A stretch of 51,561 nucleotides of DNA from an uncultured Pelagibacteraceae bacterium (lineage in GTDB: Bacteria > Pseudomonadota > Alphaproteobacteria > Pelagibacterales > Pelagibacteraceae), in the NCBI GenBank assembly GCA_902578115.1, contig CACHBR010000006.1, positions 1 to 51,561 on the forward strand, in the 5' to 3' direction. The number at the start of each line of letters is the position of its first letter. Within the stretch, counting starts at the first letter, position 1. Of the stretch, positions 27,478-35,919 are shown piece by piece. The position numbers were made by a program, and so were the translations under genes. The notes below the pieces were generated by a model. That model did not search any database. It was not told the origin of the DNA and was given only the letters and a program-made list of their open reading frames with translations.

Positions 27478-27669
27478 ATGTTTTCAAAACCAATTATACT
27501 TGTCATTTTATTAGTCCTTCTACTAGTTTTTTACTTAGTTATTAGATTTGGTGCAGGTAAAAAGAAAGATATCGAAGAGTCAAAAAACTTAACAAGGTAC
27601 TTATTCGGAATACGGATTCTGATAATTCTTCTTGCTATAGTTGGTTTAGGACTTTGGTTTTTTCTCTAA
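27478..27669 (+). CDS. Small protein with two membrane spans (DUF2909-like)
   Basis: A 63-residue protein with two hydrophobic helices (about 5-24 and 43-62) joined by a charged loop GAGKKKDIEESKNLTRYL. The layout resembles the twin-transmembrane DUF2909 proteins found near cytochrome oxidase genes, and here the cox operon begins about 2 kb downstream. The family match is by architecture only. Its last 24 bases overlap the convergent DUF1289 gene. Confidence 0.6.
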   Translation: MFSKPIILVILLVLLLVFYLVIRFGAGKKKDIEESKNLTRYLFGIRILIILLAIVGLGLWFFL

Positions 27670-27909
27670 ATTTTTAGAATAGACTAATTTTCCAAATTTA
27701 ATCTTCTCATCATACGATTGATTAAAAGTTTTTAATTGTGTTTCACTCATTCTTGAAGTTAGCACTTTCAAATTTTTATTCTTCCATTCATTGGTTGTTT
27801 CTAAATTTTTCCAAATCTTCTTTTCCTGGTCTGTTCTTGCACATCCATAACAAAAACCAGTTTTAGGATCGCTTTTACATATACTAATACATGGACTTAT
27901 AATTTTCAT
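27646..27909 (-). CDS. DUF1289 cysteine-cluster protein
   Basis: An 87-residue protein starting MKIISPCISICKSDPKTGFC, then YGCARTDQEKKIW. The four Cys (about residues 7, 11, 20, 23) and the CxRT motif define DUF1289, a small, probably metal-binding (possibly Fe-S) family. Function is unknown. The C-terminal half is Lys-rich and lacks a known domain. It lies 3 bases after the quinone oxidoreductase gene on the minus strand, so the two are likely cotranscribed. Confidence 0.8.
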   Translation of the reverse strand: MKIISPCISICKSDPKTGFCYGCARTDQEKKIWKNLETTNEWKNKNLKVLTSRMSETQLKTFNQSYDEKIKFGKLVYSKNLEKKPKS

Positions 27910-27912
27910 ATT

Positions 27913-28890
27913 TTAATTTGGTATTAAAACAGCTGGACCTAAAATTTTTCTTCCCTCAAGATCCTCATGAGCTTTTTTTGCATCAGATAACTTGTATTCT
28001 TTAAAAATTTTTATTTTAACTTTACCAAATTTTATTTGTTCAAAAAGAGCAGTTGTTCCCTCTTCAAGTGCTGCTCTTCCTGCTCCATAATCAGCTAATC
28101 CTGGTCTTGTAAAAAATAAACTTTTATGTGCTATATATTTTTTTACATCTATTGGATCAAGAGCTCCAGATGCATTTCCGAAAGAAATCATCGTGCCCAT
28201 TGGTTTTAAACAATTAATAGATTTTTCAAAAGTTTTTTTTCCAACGCCATCATAAACTACTCCGATACCTTTATTATTGGTAATCTCAAGAACCTTTTTA
28301 TCAAAATCCTCTTTATTATAATTAATAACAAACTCGCATCCATTTTCTTTTGCAATATCAATTTTGCTGTCAGATCCTACAGTTCCAATAATTCTACACC
28401 CAATACTTTTTGCCCACTGACAAAAAACTTGTCCAACTCCACCAGCAGCGGCATGAAATAAAATTAATTCACCTGCTTTTGCTTTATAAGTTTTAAATAA
28501 TAGATAATGTGAAGTTAAACCTTTTGTCATTATACTTGCCGCAACTTTCTCGTTTACCCCTTCTGGTATTTTTACAGCAATTTTTTCAGGAATTATCCTT
28601 TCTTCAGAGTAAGATCCTAAAGGCATTTGTGAGTAAGTTATTCTATCTCCTTTATTAAAATATTTTACTTCAGAGCCAATTTCTTGAACAATACCAGCTC
28701 CCTCCATTCCAATACCTGATGGCAGCTTTAATTTATAAAGTCCAGATCTGTGGTATGTATCAATAAAATTTAAACCAATAGCTAAATTTTTGATTTTAAT
28801 TTCTTCAGGACCAGGCGAACCAACCTTTACCTCCTTTAATGCCAAAACTTCTGGACCACCATGTTTGCTAATAATAATTGATTTTACCAT
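27913..28890 (-). CDS. qor: Zinc-independent quinone oxidoreductase (NADPH), MDR family
   Basis: Medium-chain dehydrogenase/reductase of 325 residues. It has the GroES-like N-terminal domain with GIGMEGAGIVQEIG and a Rossmann domain with HAAAGGVGQVFCQWAKSIG (NADPH site). The structural and catalytic zinc ligands of alcohol dehydrogenases are absent, as in Qor. It reduces quinones or other carbonyl compounds; the actual substrate is not readable. It is divergent from rsmE with only 21 bases between starts. Confidence 0.85.
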   Translation of the reverse strand: MVKSIIISKHGGPEVLALKEVKVGSPGPEEIKIKNLAIGLNFIDTYHRSGLYKLKLPSGIGMEGAGIVQEIGSEVKYFNKGDRITYSQMPLGSYSEERIIPEKIAVKIPEGVNEKVAASIMTKGLTSHYLLFKTYKAKAGELILFHAAAGGVGQVFCQWAKSIGCRIIGTVGSDSKIDIAKENGCEFVINYNKEDFDKKVLEITNNKGIGVVYDGVGKKTFEKSINCLKPMGTMISFGNASGALDPIDVKKYIAHKSLFFTRPGLADYGAGRAALEEGTTALFEQIKFGKVKIKIFKEYKLSDAKKAHEDLEGRKILGPAVLIPN

Positions 28891-28911
28891 CTTAACTTAT
28901 ATAAATTCTTC

Positions 28912-29631
28912 ATGGCATCAAAAGCAAGACTTTTTTATCCTGACAAATTAAAAACAGGTACTATTTCTAGACTTTCTGAAAAACAATCTCATTATACTAA
29001 GAATGTAATGAGACTAAAAGCAGGAGATAAAATTTCACTTTTTAATTCTCAAGATGGGGAGTGGGATATAAGAATTATAGATCAAGGAAAAATTTTTACC
29101 GAATTTAAAGTTGAAAAATTATCAAGACCTATATCTAAAGAAAAAAATATTTGGTTAGCTTTTTCACCAATTAAAAAAATTCCTCAAGACTTAATGATTC
29201 AAAAAACTACAGAACTTGGAATTCAAAAATTTATTCCATTATTATGTGAAAGAAGTGTAGTCAGAGAAATTAACACAAAAAGAGCTGAGAAGATTATAAC
29301 CGAAGCTTGTGAGCAATCTAATCGAATTACAGTACCTGAAATTTTAGATATGCAGAGACTTATTGATTTTATTAAAACTTTCCCCGATGAAGGAAAAATT
29401 ATATTTTGTGATATTAATTCAAATTTAAAAGATTTTAAAAATAAATTATCCAAAAAAAATCCAATTTGCATTTTAATTGGACCAGAGGGTGATTTTACTG
29501 AAGAGGAAAGGCAATTTATAATTAATAATAAAAATGTAATATCAATCACTTTAGCTAAGAATATTTTACGTGCAGAGACAGCTGCAATTGCATCAACAAC
29601 AATTTTAAATTACAACTTGGAAAACAACTAA
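28912..29631 (+). CDS. rsmE: 16S rRNA (uracil1498-N3)-methyltransferase
   Basis: A 239-residue SPOUT-class methyltransferase for U1498 of 16S rRNA. An N-terminal PUA-like domain carries HYTKNVMRLKAGDKISLF. The C-terminal knot has ILIGPEGDFTEEE and LRAETAAIAS, the SAM-binding signatures. Length is normal. It is followed by about 100 noncoding bases before the cox operon. Confidence 0.94.
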   Translation: MASKARLFYPDKLKTGTISRLSEKQSHYTKNVMRLKAGDKISLFNSQDGEWDIRIIDQGKIFTEFKVEKLSRPISKEKNIWLAFSPIKKIPQDLMIQKTTELGIQKFIPLLCERSVVREINTKRAEKIITEACEQSNRITVPEILDMQRLIDFIKTFPDEGKIIFCDINSNLKDFKNKLSKKNPICILIGPEGDFTEEERQFIINNKNVISITLAKNILRAETAAIASTTILNYNLENN

Positions 29632-29660
29632 ATACCACCAAATTTAAAGCAATTTTAACC

Positions 29661-29688
29661 TTGCAAAAATGTCGCAAAACCTTATTAA
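29661..29688 (+). promoter_or_regulatory. Candidate promoter of the cytochrome oxidase operon
   Basis: In the 99-base gap before the first oxidase-cluster gene, TTGCAA (29661-29666) is followed after 16 bases by TATTAA (29683-29688), about 42 bases upstream of the first start codon. A second AT run (TATATATA, about 29705-29712) may serve instead. This gap is the largest in the neighbourhood and the natural place for the operon promoter. Confidence 0.35.
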
Positions 29689-29730
29689 ACATGCATATAG
29701 TTTATATATATAGTAAATAGATATTAAATT

Positions 29731-29991
29731 ATGAGTACAGCTTACGCACTATTACTAGGTCTGGTTATTTTTTTAGGACTTTTTATTTATTTTGTTTTTT
29801 TCACAGTCTCTTTAAGACTAGAGAAAAATGAAAATGAAGCTGAAATTGCTGTTAAAAGAAAACCAGTACCATTTAGATGGAAGGATTTAATTGATCCAAA
29901 AAATAAGAAAATTGGTTTAATAGATTTGGGAAACCATATTTTAATTGCAGGTGTTGTACTTTTAGGAATTTTTATTATTTCGAACGCATAA
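29731..29991 (+). CDS. Small membrane protein at the head of the cox operon
   Basis: An 86-residue protein with two hydrophobic segments (about 5-27 and 69-85) joined by a charged loop that contains VPFRWKDLIDPKNKK. I do not recognise the family. It ends one base before the subunit II start, so it is cotranscribed and perhaps translationally coupled with the oxidase. A structural accessory subunit or assembly factor is a reasonable inference from position only. Confidence 0.7.
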   Translation: MSTAYALLLGLVIFLGLFIYFVFFTVSLRLEKNENEAEIAVKRKPVPFRWKDLIDPKNKKIGLIDLGNHILIAGVVLLGIFIISNA

Positions 29992-29992
29992 A

Positions 29993-30829
29993 ATGATAGT
30001 AGCTCTAAGTATATTTTTAATAACCATCGGCTCAATAGCATTTCACTTTTGGTCTCCTTGGTGGTGGACTGAAGTTGCATCAAATTGGGGTAACATGGAT
30101 GATACAATCCTCTTAACCTTCTGGATAACTGGTGCAGTGTTTGTAGCTATTTGTTTTTTCGTTGCTTATTGTGTTTGGAAATTCAGCTACAAAAAAGAGA
30201 GAAGAGCGGAATATAAACCAGAAGACAAAAAGTTAGAAAGCAGGCTAACATGGGCTACCGCAATTGGAGTTGCTGCTCTTTTGGCTCCTGGACTAGTTGT
30301 GTGGAATCAATATGTTACAGTTCCAGAAAATGCATACAAAGTAGAAGTATTCGCCTACCAATGGGGATGGAAATACAGACTTCCTGGAGAAGACGGTAAA
30401 CTTGGAAAGACCGACATTAAATATATTAATGATGACAATCCTTTTGGATTAATAATAGAAGATCCTAATGGCAAAGATGATTTATTGGTAGATGCAGACG
30501 AGCTTCACGTGCTGAAGGATAGACCTGTAAAGTTTGAACTAAGAACTATTGATGTCTTGCACAATTTTTACGTTCCTCAATTTAGAGGAAAAATGGATAT
30601 GGTTCCTGGAATTATAACTTATTATTGGTTGACTCCAACTAGAGTAGGGGATTTTGAAGTTTTGTGTGCTGAGTATTGTGGGACTGGTCATTATGCTATG
30701 AGGGGAAGAGTTATCGTGGATGAAGAGAAAGACTATAAGAAATGGGAAGCCAAACAGATAACTTTTGAGAAAATGTTAGCAAAAAGTAAAAAAAATGACA
30801 ATTTGCAACTAGTAAAAAAGGAAAAATAA
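29993..30829 (+). CDS. coxB: Cytochrome c oxidase subunit II
   Basis: Carries the CuA centre that accepts electrons from cytochrome c. Of 278 residues, three hydrophobic segments lie before about residue 105 (the first may act as a signal or anchor). The periplasmic domain follows, with YQWGWKY, DVLHNFYVPQFRGKMDMVPG and the CuA motif CAEYCGTGHYAM, holding both Cys, the His and the Met. There is no fused cytochrome c domain. It lies directly before subunit I. Confidence 0.95.
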   Translation: MIVALSIFLITIGSIAFHFWSPWWWTEVASNWGNMDDTILLTFWITGAVFVAICFFVAYCVWKFSYKKERRAEYKPEDKKLESRLTWATAIGVAALLAPGLVVWNQYVTVPENAYKVEVFAYQWGWKYRLPGEDGKLGKTDIKYINDDNPFGLIIEDPNGKDDLLVDADELHVLKDRPVKFELRTIDVLHNFYVPQFRGKMDMVPGIITYYWLTPTRVGDFEVLCAEYCGTGHYAMRGRVIVDEEKDYKKWEAKQITFEKMLAKSKKNDNLQLVKKEK

Positions 30830-30850
30830 TCTATAAAACGGTAAATTATT

Positions 30851-32680
30851 ATGTCAGACGAACAAGATCATAAACTAGAAGCTAAATCAGACTACGTAGC
30901 TGATGCCTCATCTGTATCAACGCCCGATATTGATGCAGTTCCAGAAGCTGAATTGCCGGATCAAGAACTTTATCACTCGCATAGTTGGTGGACTACTTAT
31001 GTGTTTTCGCAGGACGCTAAGTACATTGGAATTCAGTACGCCTTAACAGCTATTGGAACAGGACTTCTTGGATTAGTTTTATCATGGTTAATGAGAATTC
31101 AGTTGGCTTTCCCAGGACTCGGTTGGCTTGAACCATCCTCTTATTATCAGTTCGTTACGATGCATGGAATGATCATGGTCGTATATCTTTTGACAGCACT
31201 GTTTCTTGGAGGTTTTGGAAATTTATTAATACCTCTAATGTGTGGAGCCAGAGATATGGCATTCCCATACGTAAACATGCTCAGCTACTGGGCATTTGTT
31301 GTTGCCGTTTTAGTTTTGCTAGCAAGCTTTTTTGTACCTGGAGGTCCCACCGGAGCAGGGTGGACTCTTTATCCTCCACAAGCAATTACAGCCGGAACAC
31401 CTGGCTACAACGGGGGGATAATTTTAATGTTAATTTCACTAATATTATTTGTAGCTGGTTTTACAATGGGTGGACTAAATTATATCATTACAGTTTTACA
31501 GTTAAGAGCTAGAGGTATGACACTTATGAGAATGCCTTTAACGATTTGGGGAATTTTTACCGCAACTGTACTAGCAATGTTTGCTTTTCCAGCACTTTTA
31601 GTTGGTTGTTTGATGATGACACTTGATAGTTTGCTAGGAACAAGTTTCTTCATGCCAGCAATGGTTTCATTAGGAGAAACTTTAACTCATGAAGGCGGAA
31701 GCCCAATACTTTTCCAGCACCTATTTTGGTTTTTTGGTCATCCAGAAGTTTACATTGTTGCATTACCCGCTTTTGGTATAGTTTCAGATTTACTATCCGT
31801 CCACTCAAGAAAAACTATTTTTGGTTATAGAATGATGGTTTGGGCAATTGTTGGAATTGGTGCATTAAGCTTTTTTGTATGGGCCCACCACATGTATGTA
31901 AGCGGAATGAACCCATGGTTTGGTTTCTTCTTTGCAACAACAACATTAATAATTGCAGTTCCAACAGCGATAAAAGTTTATAACTGGATTTTAACTTTGT
32001 GGAGAGGAAATATACAGTTATCTCTTCCTATGTTATTTTCACTTGGCTTTATAGTAACTTTTTTAAATGGTGGGTTGACTGGTCTATTTTTAGGAAACGT
32101 AACAGTCGATGTTCCTTTATCAGATACTTACTTTGTTGTTGCTCATTTCCACATGGTTATGGGTATTGCTCCTATACTTGTTATCTTCGGAGCTATTTAT
32201 CACTGGTACCCATTAATTACTGGTCGTATGATGAACGAAACTCTGGGTAAAATTCATTTTTGGATTACATTTTTAGGATCGTATGCAATTTATTTCCCAA
32301 TGCATTATCAAGGCTTCGTTGGAGTTCCTAGAAGATATTTTGAAATTTACGATAGCCCGTACATCGACACATCAACTTTACTTTTAAATAAATTTATTAC
32401 TATCGCAGTACTAATAGTAGGAGCTGCTCAGTTATTGTTTTTATATAACTTATTTGCAAGCGCCAGACTTGGAAAAAAATCTGAAAAAAATCCTTGGAAA
32501 GCTAATTCTTTAGAATGGCAAACTCCACAAATGCCTCCAGAACATGGTAACTGGGGCAAAGAACTTCCAAAAGTTTATAGATGGCCATACGACTTCAGTG
32601 TTCCTGGTGCAAAAGAGGATTATATTCCACAAAACCAACCTCCAAGTGAGATTATAGGAGCGAAAGTTGAGAAGACGTGA
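30851..32680 (+). CDS. coxA: Cytochrome c oxidase subunit I
   Basis: Proton-pumping heme-copper oxidase core of 609 residues with about 12 membrane helices. Heme ligands are seen in TMHGMIMVVYL and HFHMVMG. The CuB site is in GHPEVYIVALPAFG, with the Glu and the cross-linked Tyr of A-type oxidases, and in the WAHHMYVSGM His pair. The GPTGAGWTLYPPQ loop is conserved. The C-terminal extension (about 540-609) is soluble and Pro-rich. Its stop overlaps the GTG start of the next gene (GTGA). Confidence 0.97.
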   Translation: MSDEQDHKLEAKSDYVADASSVSTPDIDAVPEAELPDQELYHSHSWWTTYVFSQDAKYIGIQYALTAIGTGLLGLVLSWLMRIQLAFPGLGWLEPSSYYQFVTMHGMIMVVYLLTALFLGGFGNLLIPLMCGARDMAFPYVNMLSYWAFVVAVLVLLASFFVPGGPTGAGWTLYPPQAITAGTPGYNGGIILMLISLILFVAGFTMGGLNYIITVLQLRARGMTLMRMPLTIWGIFTATVLAMFAFPALLVGCLMMTLDSLLGTSFFMPAMVSLGETLTHEGGSPILFQHLFWFFGHPEVYIVALPAFGIVSDLLSVHSRKTIFGYRMMVWAIVGIGALSFFVWAHHMYVSGMNPWFGFFFATTTLIIAVPTAIKVYNWILTLWRGNIQLSLPMLFSLGFIVTFLNGGLTGLFLGNVTVDVPLSDTYFVVAHFHMVMGIAPILVIFGAIYHWYPLITGRMMNETLGKIHFWITFLGSYAIYFPMHYQGFVGVPRRYFEIYDSPYIDTSTLLLNKFITIAVLIVGAAQLLFLYNLFASARLGKKSEKNPWKANSLEWQTPQMPPEHGNWGKELPKVYRWPYDFSVPGAKEDYIPQNQPPSEIIGAKVEKT

Positions 32681-33309
32681 ACAGGAAAAAATCTATTTTT
32701 CAATTACTAACTGAAAAACCTTGGGAAACGGATCAAATAGAGGCTGATAACGACCACGAAGGAAGAACAGTAAATATATCAAAACAAAAGCTGGGGCTGA
32801 GAACAATAATGGCGGCAAGTACCGTTCTATTTTCATTATTTGTAGTTGCTTATTCTGATCGAATGCTTGTAAACGATTGGAGAAATATGCCAGAACCTTG
32901 GCTTCTTTGGTTTAATACAGGAATTTTAGTAATAAGCAGTATAGTTTTTCACCAGGCAACAAAATATGCTAAAAAAGAAATCTTTGATAAAACTAAGAAC
33001 TGTTTGTATTTCATTGGTTTCCTTGCATATTCATTTTTAATCGGACAGCTAATAGTTTGGTATCAATTAATCAACACTGGGTATTATGCAACAAGTAATG
33101 TAGCAAATGCTTTCTTCTATTTATTTACAACAATCCACGGCCTTCACATTATTGGAGGTATATATTTTTGGGGAAAAACAACTTCAAAATTCATAAAAAG
33201 AAGTCTTAAGAAAGAAGATATTAATAATTTAATTGATATTTGCGCAGTTTACTGGCATTTTTTATTAGTAGTTTGGTTAGTGCTTTTTGGATTAATGTTA
33301 TCAAGTTAA
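32677..33309 (+). CDS. Heme-copper oxidase subunit III-like protein (first copy)
   Basis: A 210-residue protein of the COX3-like family with five hydrophobic segments. It includes FFYLFTTIHGLHIIGGIYFW and VYWHFLLVVWLVLFGLML, the two most conserved helices of subunit III. The start is GTG at 32677, overlapping the subunit I stop by four bases. A soluble N-terminal stretch of about 45 residues precedes the first helix. A second subunit III gene follows 12 bases later, so this is either a short paralogue or a distinct subunit of the same complex. Confidence 0.85.
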   Translation: MNRKKSIFQLLTEKPWETDQIEADNDHEGRTVNISKQKLGLRTIMAASTVLFSLFVVAYSDRMLVNDWRNMPEPWLLWFNTGILVISSIVFHQATKYAKKEIFDKTKNCLYFIGFLAYSFLIGQLIVWYQLINTGYYATSNVANAFFYLFTTIHGLHIIGGIYFWGKTTSKFIKRSLKKEDINNLIDICAVYWHFLLVVWLVLFGLMLSS

Positions 33310-33321
33310 GGAAAACTAATT

Positions 33322-34026
33322 ATGTCAGACTCATCATTAGATAATCTACCTAAAGGTTGGAAAAGCGTTCCTAACGACTTAGGTTCAGACCAAACTGCTT
33401 TCAAAGGAGTTCAATGGGGTAAAGCAATGATGTGGATTTTCCTATTGAGTGATACTTTTATATTCAGCTGTTTTTTAATTTCTTATATGAAGGGAAGGGC
33501 TTCAACCGTCGTTGATTGGCCTAATACTAGTCACGTATTTTCGTTAGATTTTATGGGAGTGCCAGTACCATTGCTTCTTATTGCTATCATGACCTTTGTT
33601 CTTATCACTAGCAGCGGAACTATGGCTTTAGCAGTAAAGTATGGTTATGAAAAAAACAGAAAAATGTGTGGTCATCTTATTCTTGCTACAGCGATTGGTG
33701 GATTAATTTTTGTCGGGATGCAAGCTTTTGAGTGGTCAAAACTAATACACGAAGGTGTAAGACCATGGTCAAATCCTTTTGGCGCTGGTCAATTTGGATC
33801 TTATTTTTTCATGATAACCGGTTTTCATGGCACCCATGTTTCGATAGGTGTAATATTTCTTTTTATTTTTGCTAGAAAAGTTTACAGAGGAGATTTTGAT
33901 AAAGGTAGACGTGGATTTTTTACAACAATGAAATCAGACTATGTTTCAATTGAAATATTGGGTCTTTATTGGCACTTTGTGGATTTAGTTTGGGTTTTTA
34001 TTTTCGCATTCTTCTATCTTTGGTAA
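33322..34026 (+). CDS. coxC: Cytochrome c oxidase subunit III (second copy)
   Basis: A 234-residue membrane protein with about five to six helices. FFMITGFHGTHVSIGVIFLF and EILGLYWHFVDLVWVFIFAF are the subunit III signatures. The N-terminal helix MMWIFLLSDTFIFSCFLISY is also typical. It has the same key His-containing helices as the preceding gene but is otherwise distinct, so the two arose from separate lineages or an old duplication. It lies in the oxidase operon before subunit IV. Confidence 0.92.
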   Translation: MSDSSLDNLPKGWKSVPNDLGSDQTAFKGVQWGKAMMWIFLLSDTFIFSCFLISYMKGRASTVVDWPNTSHVFSLDFMGVPVPLLLIAIMTFVLITSSGTMALAVKYGYEKNRKMCGHLILATAIGGLIFVGMQAFEWSKLIHEGVRPWSNPFGAGQFGSYFFMITGFHGTHVSIGVIFLFIFARKVYRGDFDKGRRGFFTTMKSDYVSIEILGLYWHFVDLVWVFIFAFFYLW

Positions 34027-34035
34027 GGTTTTACA

Positions 34036-34386
34036 ATGAATGAAAATACAGAAATAGATAAAAATAAAGAGAAACCAGCACAAACACATAAGATTGGAAT
34101 ATATCTTTGGATATGGGGCCTTCTATTTGTTTTGAGTTTTTTTTCTTACATGGTTGACTGGTACCAATTTCAAGGAATTTTAAGATGGTCTCTAATATTA
34201 TTTTTTATGTTCCTGAAAGCAGGTCTAATTATGGCCTTCTTTATGCATCTGTTTTGGGAACGATATACTCTTGTGAATGTATTACTGTGGCCAATGACAG
34301 CAATTGCGTGTTTTGTTGGTCTAATGGTTGCTGAAGCTAAATACACGTTTTTTTCAAGACTTATTTATTTTGTCTTGGGCGGATAA
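34036..34386 (+). CDS. Cytochrome c oxidase subunit IV (prokaryotic type)
   Basis: A 116-residue protein with three hydrophobic segments. The middle contains LKAGLIMAFFMHLFWERYTL, matching the KxxLIxxFFMHLxxE pattern of bacterial subunit IV. The first 20 residues are charged and cytoplasmic. It starts 9 bases after the second subunit III gene. It probably stabilises the oxidase complex. Confidence 0.88.
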   Translation: MNENTEIDKNKEKPAQTHKIGIYLWIWGLLFVLSFFSYMVDWYQFQGILRWSLILFFMFLKAGLIMAFFMHLFWERYTLVNVLLWPMTAIACFVGLMVAEAKYTFFSRLIYFVLGG

Positions 34387-34404
34387 TTAATAACAGGATC
34401 TCAA

Positions 34405-35319
34405 TTGTTAAATACCAACACAAAAACTAGAGAATTTAAATTGGACAGCATTCACTATATCAAGGCTTTGTTTGAATTAATGAAGCCTAGAGTAATGTCT
34501 CTTGCTATTTTTACATGTGTAGTTGGCTTTTTAATTGCACCATATAAAAGTGTAGATTATTTATATGCAATTCTATCCATTACCGCTGTTGCTCTCGGAT
34601 CTGGTGCCGCTGGCTCACTTAACTGTTGGTACGAATCCGATGTTGATAAATTAATGTCTAGAACCTGTTTAAGACCCATTCCAACTGGAAGATTAACAAG
34701 AAAAGAAGCATTAACTTTTGGAGTAATATCGTCTTTTGTTTCCGTTGGAGGCTTATATTTTTTTTCAAACCTAATGGCTGCATCTTTACTCGCGTTGACG
34801 ATTTTATTTTATGTTTTCGTTTATACAATTTGGCTTAAAAGAAAAACCCCACAAAATATTGTAATTGGAGGTGCAGCAGGTGCACTACCACCAGTAATTG
34901 GATGGGCAATAGCTACAGGGAGTGTTTCAATAGAACCTATAATTTTATTTTTAATAATTTTTGTTTGGACGCCATCTCATTTTTGGGCCTTAAGTCTATT
35001 TAAATCTGAAGATTACAAAAAAGCCAATATACCTATGTTGCCTGTCACATCAGGAGTAGAAACTACTAAAAAAAATATTTTTGTATATTCAATATTATTA
35101 TTTCCAGTAGAAATATCTCCGTACTATCTTGATTTCTTAGGTCTTATCTATTTACTATTTTCATTTCCTTTAAGTGCATATTATATTTTTATTTGTTTTA
35201 GACTTTTAAGAACAAAAGATAAAAAATCTGAAAGAAGCATTTCTAAACAAATATTTGCTTTTTCAATTCTGTATTTATTCGCAATTTTTATATCAATTTT
35301 AGTGGACAAATTTGCATAA
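34405..35319 (+). CDS. ctaB: Protoheme IX farnesyltransferase (heme O synthase)
   Basis: Attaches farnesyl to heme B to give heme O for the oxidase. Of 304 residues, LMKPRVMSLAIFT begins the first helix, and the Asp-rich motif NCWYESDVDKLMSRTCLRPI is the prenyl-diphosphate site. GAAGALPPVIGWA follows. The start is TTG at 34405 with AGGA six bases before it; the next ATG would remove the family's N-terminal residues. It overlaps the Cox11 gene by eight bases. Confidence 0.94.
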   Translation: MLNTNTKTREFKLDSIHYIKALFELMKPRVMSLAIFTCVVGFLIAPYKSVDYLYAILSITAVALGSGAAGSLNCWYESDVDKLMSRTCLRPIPTGRLTRKEALTFGVISSFVSVGGLYFFSNLMAASLLALTILFYVFVYTIWLKRKTPQNIVIGGAAGALPPVIGWAIATGSVSIEPIILFLIIFVWTPSHFWALSLFKSEDYKKANIPMLPVTSGVETTKKNIFVYSILLFPVEISPYYLDFLGLIYLLFSFPLSAYYIFICFRLLRTKDKKSERSISKQIFAFSILYLFAIFISILVDKFA

Positions 35320-35749
35320 AAATAAAAAATTAATTTTCATATTAATAAGTGTTATTACTTTAATAATAATTCTTCCTTTTTTATTTTTTGAAAAAGGAAA
35401 AAATATTGTCCAACAAATTCCAACTAAACTAATAACAAGTGTTCATAAAGATTTGCCATTAAAGTTTGAGTCTGATCAGACAAATATCATTTTGCAGCCA
35501 GGTGAGGTACAAACAATAAATTATTCAGTAGAAAATTTGGGTAGCAAAAGTGTTTCAGCAATGGCAACCTTTCAGGTTTACCCCCCTGAACTCAAAGATT
35601 TTATGACTAAAATGAACTGTTTTTGCTATGAGAAACAAACTTTAAAAGCAGGAGAAAAAGAAAAATACGCGTTAGTTTTATTGGTTGACCCAAATGTGAC
35701 AAAGAATATAAAAGAAGCTATAATTCAATTTGTATATTTTAAAAAATGA
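35312..35749 (+). CDS. ctaG: Cytochrome c oxidase assembly protein Cox11/CtaG (short)
   Basis: Copper chaperone delivering Cu to the CuB site. The 145-residue protein has one N-terminal membrane span (about 7-25) and then a periplasmic domain with MNCFCYEKQTLKAGEKEKY, the CFCF-type copper-binding motif with Tyr in place of the last Phe, and LLVDPNV. It is shorter than the usual 180-200 residues, and the segment linking the membrane helix to the domain lacks the common FCxxTG motif. No ATG is available: the start appears to be TTG 35312 inside ctaB. Confidence 0.85.
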   Translation: MHKNKKLIFILISVITLIIILPFLFFEKGKNIVQQIPTKLITSVHKDLPLKFESDQTNIILQPGEVQTINYSVENLGSKSVSAMATFQVYPPELKDFMTKMNCFCYEKQTLKAGEKEKYALVLLVDPNVTKNIKEAIIQFVYFKK

Positions 35750-35820
35750 TTATTGATATTTCAAACCCTGAAACACTTAAAATGTGCGCCGTATGTATCT
35801 AAGAGACATCAGGTGGTCAA

Positions 35821-35919
35821 ATGGCTTTATTAATTATTGTAGTTTCACTTTCTCTTTTAGGATTACTGAACAGATCGTGGAAGAAAAACTTTAAAAAAGA
35901 AGTAAAGCTATCTAACTAG
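35821..35919 (+). CDS. Single-span small membrane protein (32 residues) before thrC
   Basis: A 32-codon ORF starting ATG 35821 with AGGTGG at 35811-35816, a good ribosome-binding site in a genome where such sites are rare. Residues 2-16 are hydrophobic (ALLIIVVSLSLLGLL), followed by a basic tail (RSWKKNFKKEVK): a one-span protein with a positive C-terminus. Its stop TAG overlaps the GTG start of thrC by one base (TAGTG). It may belong functionally to the oxidase operon upstream. No family is recognised. Confidence 0.6.
   Translation: MALLIIVVSLSLLGLLNRSWKKNFKKEVKLSN

Noticed and set aside
35746-35802. 18-codon ORF overlapping the ctaG stop, with a CAVC ending
   Set aside because: Too short, no ribosome-binding site, not rich in Thr despite preceding thrC; no support beyond the ATGA overlap.
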